Shown here: positions 38,001 to 48,788 of the stretch, in pieces
Layout of the letters: each line of letters starts with the position of its first letter
How positions within the stretch are numbered: position 1 is the stretch's first letter
From: Macrocystis pyrifera
Taxonomy: Eukaryota; Sar; Phaeophyceae; Laminariales; Laminariaceae
Assembly: GCA_031763025.1 (NCBI GenBank)
Contig: JASSKH010000023.1
Location: 3,251,501-3,315,500 of the forward strand
Reading direction: 5' to 3'
Length of the DNA stretch: 64,000 bases
Made by a program: the position numbers and the translations under genes
Notes under the pieces: generated by a model
Told to the model about the DNA's origin: nothing
Databases searched by the model: none
The model's input: only the letters and a program-made list of their open reading frames with translations

Positions 38001-41000
38001 TGGTCAAACGACTTAAGGCAAGCAACAAATGAGCCCCCCCCCCCCCCGACCCCTCGCCCGCCCGACCGCCTCTGCCGCCCTCACCTGCAGCAGGACCTTC
38101 ATATACTGCTCCAGCGCTATCCTCCGGTCCTCGACGAAAGAGAGGTCGCCGTGGTTCGTCCACAGCTTGGATTTTTTGCCGGGGAATCGCGGCAGAGACG
38201 ACCTTAAGTGGTGGCCCTTCATCAGGGACTCCACCTGCTCGCATACAGCCGATCCGCAGAGCAAAAAAGTGTTTCAGCAAGAAAAGGCGTTTTTGTGGAG
38301 GGTGGGGGGCGAGAAAAAAAAAAAAAGGACGCATTCATCAGGGACTGCGCGCTGCTCCACACACAGTAGTGTAGCCGATGCGCCGAAAACAAATCGGCCT
38401 CACAAAAAAATCGACCCAAAGTGCGATTCAGATTTTTTTCTGTAGCGGTTTGGGGTTTACTCGTAGTCCAGGCGAGAAATGTGAGGGTACGCAAACTCTT
38501 GAGAATCACCACACATAGTACACAGAGAGCGGTAGAAGGATAAGACGATGCATACCTGATACGTTCGTGAAGGCTACCGCTGAGCGGAAAAGGGAAGCGG
38601 ACGCAGGAGAGTAATTGTTTCAGCAAGAAAAGGCGTTTTCGGGGGGGGGGGTGGAGAGCGAGAGATTCGGGACGTATGTATGGGGGGCGCAAGGAGCAGT
38701 TGGCCGGAGGTGTCCATCCACAGACCGACAGGGCTAAACCTAGGGCTGGGCACTGGCTGCCTCAGTCGGTATCGATCACACTGCCGTCAAAATCAGTCAG
38801 GAGAGTGGATAGCAGGAGCATACTGTCTCTTCTCTCTACTTTCTCCTCCCGAAACGCATCTACAGTAGTGGGTTTCCAATCCATACCAAAATATGGCGTG
38901 TTTCTTGGGCGTACGTAAGATAATAAAAACACTGGCGAATATACTGGCCAGGTTAGGCAGCAGACCACTACTGCCAGTACATACTGTGCCAGTGCCCAGC
39001 CCTCGTCAAACCTTAAAACACACTAGATAATTACATGGAAACTACTACAACAATGTTCCAAGAGTTCCATCCTTTTTAGCGTTTGCGGTATACACCTGGT
39101 ACATTCCACGTACGGTGGCATGTATTTGCAAACCCACGACCGAACCCAACCCAACCCAACCCCAACCCCAACCTACTGCAAACTTCTACCTCAGAGCACG
39201 CGCCAAGCGGAAGTACTACTGCTGTAGCTTTGGCACGAGTTTTGCCATTTTCTGCAAAAAAATAAATGTGCGGATCACCTCAACCATGGTAATATTTTTC
39301 CAAACGTTTAATCTGGCACCAGATACGTTTCGAGGTATCTTGACAACACGGTCAAGACTACTACCAGTTGGCCGCCAGAAGGACTCTAGGAGATTATTTA
39401 TACGGAGCTACGCCCTGGGAGATATGTTTACACGGAGCTACGCCCTGGGAGATATGTTTACACGGAGCTACGCCCTCTCCAGGTACAGACGCGATAGTCA
39501 CTGCCGCTATCCACTACCCAGCCTGCCGCGGTCTCCGCATGGAAAAAAAAAAAACAACAAATATGCCACCATATACGTCTCTCGTCCGTCCAGTGGCCCG
39601 ACCGGCTGCGCCATTGCCACGTGACCGTCAAATTTGGCGCGCCCACCCCATGTTCAAGGTTTGCTATTACGGGGGTCCATAGTTAACAGGACCTATGGTA
39701 TACATAAAAACCTATATATAGACCTATTTTTACTAACAAAATTTGGTCCCATTAACTATGGACCCCCGTAATAGTAATAGTCTGTGTCAAAAGTGTCAGC
39801 AGTCAACGACACGGTAACCCCCTTGTCCGCCCTTTTCGGGACTGCGGTGCCGTCCGTTCGGGGGTACAAACTACTTGCAACAAAAAATGACCGGTTTCTT
39901 CCTAACACGGGACTGCAGTCCTACAAGGGGTTACTGCACGCACGGATTCTTGGGGACAACTATATACTTACTATTACCAGGGACCATAGTTAATAGGACC
40001 TGTGGTATACATAAAAACCTATATGTTTCCCTATTTTTACTAACAAAATTTGGTCCCGTTAACTATGGATCCCCGTAAAAACAAAATTTAATATTACGGG
40101 GAACCGTAGTAAATAGGACCTACGGTGCACACAAAAATCTAGATATTTACCTACTTTTACTGACAATATTTGGTCCTATTTACTATGGTCCCTCGTAACA
40201 GTATAGTTGCGAGTTGAAAAGGTTTCACACGCCAGACGAGTCGCGATCTACAGCAGTACATGGTCTGTCTTGACCTGCCTCCATCGGATGCCGAGACGAC
40301 CTGTCCGGTACACCTACGTGCAGCCTCGATTTTTTTTTTTTTTTATTGTTTCCCAAAACATAGACACACCCACTCCCTTGAAGTGTGCAGCTTTAGCTTA
40401 TGGCTTTCTTCCTACGAGTATACGGACTGTACTTCCTGCATGAGGCCAAATAAAACCCGTAGCTCGCGCGATCGAAGTACCACCAGTATGACTTACAGCT
40501 TGCAAAGACGAGTTTCGAATAAATCCTCGATCTCATCACAGCTGTTGTTTTTTCATTTTTTAGTAATATCCCATCCAGGGAGTACCAGGGCATGTGCTAG
40601 ACAATGCAGATTATTCGGCTTCCACCCGGCAACATGAGCTAGATCATACAGATCATACATATCTGCGTCACCAAGTGGGAATCGATCATCTGTACGAGGT
40701 GTGTCCACAATCAAGTCACCTGGTACTCCTGCTGTAGGCAACTTTCGCGCTCACGCATGCCTCAAGCCGTGTTACGCCCTTGTTTTGCTGCCGAGAAAAA
40801 AAAAAAAACACACTAACTTCAAGTAAGGTCTCCGGAAACGTGGGTGCAGTTCTCAAGGGATACACTCTGTCCCGAACCATAAGAACCGTTTGTATTGAAT
40901 ATTACCATACGAACGGTCCTAATATTTCGGGACACAGTGGTATGGAATAAAGTGGCGACAGTGACGGCAGGAGGACACGAAAAAAAAAGAGAAAACGAGA

Positions 41001-43128
41001 GACACTCGCCACCATGTCGGAACTAAAACGAAGCTACACACGCGTACTTACAGCAGGGTGAGAATTTCTTGTAAAAATAACTACATGGTATTAACAAACG
41101 CTTTGAAATTAAAAAAAAAAAAAAAAAAAATGTTTTTACTTGGTTTTGGTATGACCCCCTGGGTCTTAAGGTCATACATACGACTACGGCCATGCATGAC
41201 ATCGAGTACATCCCCCCCGCCCCTCATGCCTGAGAGGCTAAAAATCAAAAGTGGGGTGTCGATTTTTTTTTCCTCTTTTTTTTTTTCCGTGTACCGTTAG
41301 TGACGGAAACGTTACAGGTCAGGACAAAAGATAAGCCAATCGCCGCGCGTGACCGATCCGCCGCTGTCGTGGCACGCCATAATAACCCACGAGGGCTTTT
41401 CGCCTGCCTGTCTCTGCACAAAATAAAATTTAAAAAAAAAAACGCCACGAAGCCTGTACCCCCCTCCGCCTGGACAGTGAAAACCCGACGAGCTCCGTCC
41501 CGGCATTGTATATAGGGATGCGAGGGTCTATGGCCACATGACTACGGCCGTGCGTGACATGAGTAACCCCCCCCCCCCCCCCCCTCCCTCGCCAAGCCTC
41601 CTCGCGTACCTGGTCGTGAAGGGCGACGAACTCTCGAAAGCGTCGATGGACCTGTTGGATTTGCACAGTCGGGGACGGCATACACAGCGGTGGAAGGCGA
41701 GGTGCCAGCATTTGGCTAGGTCGGGATGGGCGTAACAAGCACGGCATGCCTGACTCTACGCGTCTCACGATCGGTCGGTCGTCTACCGGCGTTGACCGGA
41801 GTCGAACCCATACGGTATACACACAAGATGGCACTCTGGTCGTAAATATAAGAACCGCATTGGTCTTCATATTATTGCCTAAACGCGCCTAATACTTTCG
41901 CCCAGAAAGGTGGTGTAAAATATACCAGGTGCAGGAGTATCCATACCACGCTCGAAAGCCCGCCCCTCATACGTGCAGCAACGCCCTGTTCACAAAGAGC
42001 GTAGCAAAGCGAGCCGCGACAAAAACCAGAACAGAGGGCCGAACTCGATGCAACGCTCGAAAAATCACCCCCCGACATTCTTGGGTTGACGAGCGAGATC
42101 TCAGACGCAACGACGCAATCACAAGAACGCGAGCTCAACGGACTACCGGCCCAGGACGGGGGCCGGCGGGGAGGGGGGGGGGGGGGGGGTTGCGGCGTTT
42201 GGGCGGCAGCACCACCTACGAACCCACCAGAGTGTCCTTGCTGTCCGATTTCCGCATGGTGTGGACCTCGTACCAAGTCACTCCGTTAACCCTGTTCCCG
42301 GTGTCGACGGTTGCGGGAAGCGTAACTTCGTACTCGTACTCGGTGTTCTATTGATAGGAAGGCGTAGGGAGCGGGGGACAGGAGGGTGATGAAGAGTGCT
42401 CGAAAAAAACCCATCATGCGCAAAAAGTACTAGCTAGCGTGGTCTCGACGGGCAATTGTGTTTCTTGTGCGTTGAGCGCGAGGGGTGTTCAAGGCAAGGC
42501 AGGCGGGCGGCTTGTCTCGTGCCACCTATGGGGCTCCTCCTCGTTCAGGGAGGCTCGGTGGGCAACGTGCAGTGCAGCGCTCTCGTCTCTACTCGGACGC
42601 AACTGCGCCGCCAGCAGCGCCCCGCTCGATGACTCCCCCCCCCCTCCTCTTCGGTGGCGCGCACACAGCAGCAGTGAAGTAACGCTGGGAGCCTCGAAAA
42701 AAAGTTCGCACAACCCGCGAGCAGAAATAATCCGACATATCTTCATGTTTCGATACATTCTCTGTTTGAGAAGACGTGCACCAAAGCACACGCAGACAAA
42801 AGGCGACACCAGCCGCGCGCAAGGTGCAAGCAAGCGGCGCCAGCAGCAAGACCCGATACGATAGAGAGCCCGAACAAAGCCGTGCGTCAGCGGTGGGGGG
42901 AACCTCTATGACAGCCAACCCCTGACTGCCACCAACCCGAAAACATAACGGGTGTGGGTGTCGGTACGGAGCGCTTTGCTCAAGGTCGGCGACGGTAAAA
43001 GGGGGCGGATCCGCATAAAGGGAGGGTTTTCCAACATTTTCGGAGGCGTTTCCCTCCCGTTTTCTTGTTTCTCCCTGTTTTGGGTTTCCATTTGCATGAA
43101 GGCGTTTTTATTCGGGGGATGGTATACT

Positions 43129-43170
<42 letters not shown>

Positions 43171-46100
43171 GTGTTTTTTTTCTGCGACCCGCGTTGCATG
43201 CAAATGCCACCTCCCCCCTCGCTCCCCCCCCCCCCCCCCGCGCCAGTGGCATCGTTGCCGCAACAGTGACCTACGGAAAGCATCAGGAAACATCTGCGAA
43301 AAGCGATGAGGATGGGGGGGCGGGGGGGGGGGGGGGGGGGGGGGGGGGTCGCAAGCACACAGCGGTAGCTCTCTGCCCGGGAATGGCAAGCTGGTCGTCT
43401 GCCGTGCACCGCAAACATCCTATAAACTGCCGCGGTACACACGCCAGCAAAACTTCTCAGTAGGCAGCTGCAGCTGCAATATCGAATCGCCAAAAGTCTT
43501 TCAAGGAACACATCAGGAACATTTTCACCTGAACGACGGACGTCGTGTCCAGAACTAGTCTCCCATTCAGCTCGCACTCGTACGAGAATCCGGTGAGTCC
43601 TCTCCTGTCAAAGGCAAAGCAAACACCGTACCATAGCCGGTCGAGTCAAGGAACGCGGGGAAAAGTGTGCTGGCGTCCGCCCAAAAGGCAAGCCTGGGGC
43701 ACAGGCCACGTTGTGGTACACGGAGTGTCTGGAACTGTGCCCCCGTGCACATACCCTATAGGTGTGCGGGTCTCAGGCCGTTTTCTAACGTAGCGCATGC
43801 TAAAGTCCGAGCAAGTCTACCCTGGCTACGACGTACGAGCACACAGCTCGTTCTTCGTGAGAAACAACGATTAACGTGCTACAGCCACCTTGCAGATAGA
43901 TATACAGAAAACCGGTACATAGTATCGGAGCTAGCGCATGAGCTCGTTTCGCTCCGTACAACAGAGCACGACCAATACCAGGTGCCTGGAACGCGCTCCT
44001 GCAGTAGTTCGGAACAATAGCTCTACTACAGCTGCGGATACCGGGTCCTGCCCCCTAGATGGCACCGCCTCGATATCACTATAGCCCTGCCACCTCCGGA
44101 GGGTTAGGGGCCAGTCTGGGAACACATTTCACTGTTGACCGCTCATCCCCCCCGAGAGTGTGGATACCTCATCTCTGCACCCGGACCTGGGAAAAAAAAA
44201 TAACCACGCACTACTGCTGCAGTTCCCTCACGGACTACAGCAGTCCTGCCCTGCCCTGCAGTGCGTGCGGGTGTAAATAGTAGGAACGCCCTGGAGTCAC
44301 CGACCGGCGAGTGCATGTACTCTCGCGCAGACGTCAGATCGAAACCCACCGCAAGATGCTCAGGCGCCCGCTATCATCGGGAGTGTTTTTCATGGTGAAA
44401 GAAATGTCGACCTTGCCGGCCACGAGGTTGAAAAGGTTGGTTGTCCCGGCCGACCCGGGCACTTCCTGCAGCGCAACAAGCAAATACAGCGTGGTTCTGG
44501 AACCAATTACGGGCCGCACGACATAATTTCTACAGCTCTAGCTGGGAGAATCAGTACGAGAACAGCACACGGACATCGGGTGGCGCTGTCGCACATGGCA
44601 AATTCTTATTTCTATATTTTCCCGTATATATTACCTTCGCCCTTCTTTTCTCTCTCCTGTAAAAATAGTCGCAACTCAAATCCGGGGTCACATAGCAGCC
44701 CCCCCCCCCTCCCCACTCCCCACTACGGAGAATGCCTCCATTTTTTTATCGCGAGAAGACTTCAGCCCTTTCTTCCCTCGTCCACTCGCGTCAGGATTGC
44801 TACGCACGATGAGAGCAAAAAAAAAAAAAGAAGGAATTTCGTATTGTTATTTTATGGCCCATAATGATAGGTAGCTCCGATCGTCCGATAGAACGAAGGG
44901 TAAGGGTTCATACTGAAGACCGTACACACAACACGCAAGACACACACCATGTGTTTACAATCGTCCTGTTGCGACAGTGTTGCCAGGCACCTGTACCAGG
45001 TAAAAATGATCGGTGTGCGGATTCTTCGCATGAAACCGGTCCTTGTATCGATCGACATCCGGCACACCCAGTGTCCTTGCCGAGTTCTTCGTCCTATCAA
45101 CAGAGGGATACAACCTCTGCGGCCACACACTACACGTGCATACACATACATATAACGATGTACGACCAAAGAGAAGACAGGGGTTGGCAAATTGCTTTTT
45201 TTATCGTGCTGGCCTCAGCACCGGAAACTCGAACCTCGAATTTCGCGAGGGATTTTTTTCATTTCTTCGAGCGCCCTCTTCGAGGGTCGGCTTCAACACC
45301 CCCCGCCCTTTGGCATTCGGTTGCATGCCTCACCGTGAGCGCGCACGGGGGCCGAGAAAGACAAGCGAGGAGTAGGCACGATCTTGGATCCTGGACGGGG
45401 TTCCTCGAAGCTTTCTTTGAATCTTGGCAGGGAGAGGTCGCCCACAGAGTATAAAAGGGTAGCTTTTTTTTTTAACATTGCCGTCCTATTACAGGGGACC
45501 ATAGTAAATAAGACCCCAATATTGTCAGTAAAAATAGCGAAATATATAGGTTTTTGTGTGTACCGTAGGTCCTATTTACTATGGTCCCCCGAAATAGGAA
45601 AAATAGTTCGTGGGGCGTTTTCATTGCCCCCCTCAGGAGTCTGTCTGTCTGTCCGTCCGTGTTGCACCACGGCCCATGGTGTTCGATCGTCCGCATCAAC
45701 GTCCCCCGCCCTTCGTAATCGGTTTGCATTCCGCGCCGTGAATGCGTCCGGGGGCCGAGACAGACAGGCGCGTAGTAGGCATGATTTCGGATTTTATACG
45801 GATTCCTCGCCGCGAACGCGTGCGAGGGCCGAAAGAGACACTACGTGCAGTAGGCATTATCCTGGATTTAAGACGGAGTACCCGACGTTTTGTTTGAATC
45901 TTGGTACGGGGTGATTGTTCACAAAATACAAAGGGCTCGTAGGTTTTTGAAATCGCTGTAGGAATCATCATAGTTGGTCAGTCTTTTTCATTGCCCGTCA
46001 AAGGAGTCGGTCCATGTTGCACCACGGCTCATCCTCAAGTAGTGAGTGTCTCTCTCAAGATGAAATATTCTTTCGAGCGCTTGCTTGCGGGGTTAGCTTC

Positions 46101-48757
46101 GGTGTCCCTCGCCTTTCATTCCAAGTCAAGGATCCTAGGCTCCATGCTCCCTCAGCATTTCTCCTGAATTTCAACTTTTAGAATGGTCGTACAAATACAC
46201 CAGAAAGTTTTTTTATGGAGATCACCACCTGAAAAATCATGGGGATGTTCTTGTGGCACAAAAGTAGTAAAGTGATACTGTCACGTACTTCTTTGCCGCG
46301 AGAAGAAAGAAACTAAATAGGGCATTTGCTGTCGGAGCAACAGCTGAGACCCCAGCGTACTGCTGCTGAGGTTGCTGTGGTTGTTTGGTCATTGCAGTAG
46401 AGGTGTGCCCCGGCGAGCACCTGTCACAAACGGGTACTCGGCTAATTGGTATTCTGAAAGTGAAACCCGAACCAGTCGCGGGTAACCCGGGTTATCAGAC
46501 GACATCAAAACGGATTCAACGAGTACTTGGGTAAACCCGGGTACTCGGACAGCCCGTTTCCGTTCACGTGTGATCAGGGGGTACCACAAGCGGATGGAAG
46601 TTCGTACTTACTGTTGGATGTGATGTCGAAAAGAGAACTATAACCATCAAACAACAAAAATAGCAGGGCACCGAGTATTCAAAAACATTAACGAAGCTAC
46701 GAACAGATGCAATCGGCTTGCCGCAGTTTTTGTGCGCGTGTTGCATGTTTCTACCTCATACCTGGTACATGCTAGCTACCAGGCAGGCACGTGCCTGGTG
46801 TCTGTTCACACAGCTGCACAGCATGATGGGCATGCACAGATACAGAGAGACACACGCTGTACAAGTACTGGCGTGCGGCATATGCATGGTTGCACACGAA
46901 GAAGCAGACACCCACACGTATGCCCCTGACCTGAGAACATTCAGGCAGCTAAAGGCAGAATTACATTATGTGCGCCACAGTGGGTGGCGTTCCCAGGTCT
47001 GCATGTCGGGCAGGTGCCATGGCTAGAGTGCATACATCGGTAGTAAACCCAAAGGAACAGGACATCGAAGATGTGAACATAACAGGCACGCGTATCAAGA
47101 GAAAAAAAGTGGACGCTCTCTGGGAAAACCGTGCGAAAGGGCTTTCGCTATACGCCATGTGCAAGTCGGCGCAAAACTTTGTGCAGGATGGATGTGTGGT
47201 AAATTTCAATCTTGCACGTCGGCCCAGACTAACCCGACCCCAGGCCTAACCCTAACCCCAATCCTTTGGGGGGCTCGAGCTCGGCACGGGCAGTCCGGTG
47301 GCGTTTTCACATATATACTCCAGGCGGCCGAAAGGCCAGCCTCGACAAAAAAGACCCGCATCCTGCGAACTTTAGTGCCGACCAGTCCTGCACATGTGCA
47401 CATAGAGCGAGTCTACCAAAGGCATGAACATTCATCTCTGAGGATAGTATCAGAGGGACAGAGGGACCCCCGCTTTCTGTCCAACTGCTTCATGCAAGCA
47501 TGTCAGCACTGTCGCGTCATTCACCAGCCAAGCGCGAGGCCCCTGAAGGCCGCAACCGATTGGCAGCCCCGGCTGGCAGTGTCCCAATTACGAGGTCTGC
47601 TCTGGCTGCATCGTCACTCGACCTCGCAAACACGGCCGGTCGCAGTTCCGGGTGTCGTAACTGGGATACTTCGATACTTCCAGCCGGGTTTGCCCATCGG
47701 TTGCGGCTTTTCAGGCGCCCCCGGTATGCGCTCCCGAACTGCGACCGGTCGTAGTTGAGAATTCGAGTGGCGATGCAGCCAGGGCAGACCTCGCAATTGG
47801 GACACTCCCAGCCGGGGTTGCCGATCGGTTGCGGTCTTCAGGCGCCCCCGCTGTCCGCCAATCCTGGCCTTCAGGGGGCTCGCGCTTGGCTGGCGAATGA
47901 CGCGACAGGGTTGACTATGCTGGTATGAAGCAGACTGGCTGGAAGTGCGAGGCTTCACGTTTACACCCCCCCTACCTATCGAAGTTGGTTGATTGTTCGA
48001 TTCGTAAAGCTGTTGTTTGTATGACTAAAGGTCACCAGCTAAGTAGGTATGAATAGTTGGAAAGGCACATTCACTGTAGCTTTAGCGGTGCCAACTATCC
48101 GACTATTGGCGTTCCCTGGTGTGTGGAAGGCTTCCTTGGTATGGGTTGCGCATTTTCCCGTGAGACCACCAGCTCAGACAGGTGGGGAAGAGAGAGAGAG
48201 AGAGAGAGAGACCGCTCTTCAGCAAAATCGTGGCGAAGGCTGTCTGACGTCCTTCATTTTTATATGCTCCCAAGTACTTGGTTACGTAAAACTAGCGCAA
48301 ACGGACTCCAGCAGTAGGTACGTACCTGGTATTAACAGGAGGTCAACTAAAGTCAGTTATTACCTATCACGGGGGTCCATAGTAAATAGGACCAAATATT
48401 GTTATTAATAGTAAAAAATAGGTGAATTGTAGAGCAGGGCAAGGGTTGCCCTGCTGTTCCCCAGGTGCATTTAAAGGTTGGACGGAGGTATATAAAACAA
48501 TGTATTGTTGGTAAACCTAGGGAATATATTGAATATACTGAATATATAGGTTATTGTGTGTACCGTAGGTCCTATTAACTATGGTCCCCCGTAATAGCCA
48601 ACTCACAACCCTCGCTCTCACTCGGGCGTGTTCGTGGTTCATTTTGACATATATACCTGGCTGGCTCTTTCATCCGTGCTTTCTGCTTCACACACGAGTA
48701 GTAATAATAGCAATGCCGTGGTTCTACGACCACGGCAGTACATATTCACCTTTGACG

Positions 48758-48788
<31 letters not shown>

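Noticed and set aside
41795-41825. Reverse tRNA-like GGGTTCGACTCC
   Set aside because: The arm does not pair beyond two or three bases and no tRNA fold results.
42906-43577. 223-codon minus frame
   Set aside because: It reads through C and G homopolymers in an intron. Only the 76-bp exon c at its start is supported, and that in a different frame.
47159-47758. 199-codon plus frame
   Set aside because: It spans half of a palindrome inside an intron, has no domain and no conserved composition.
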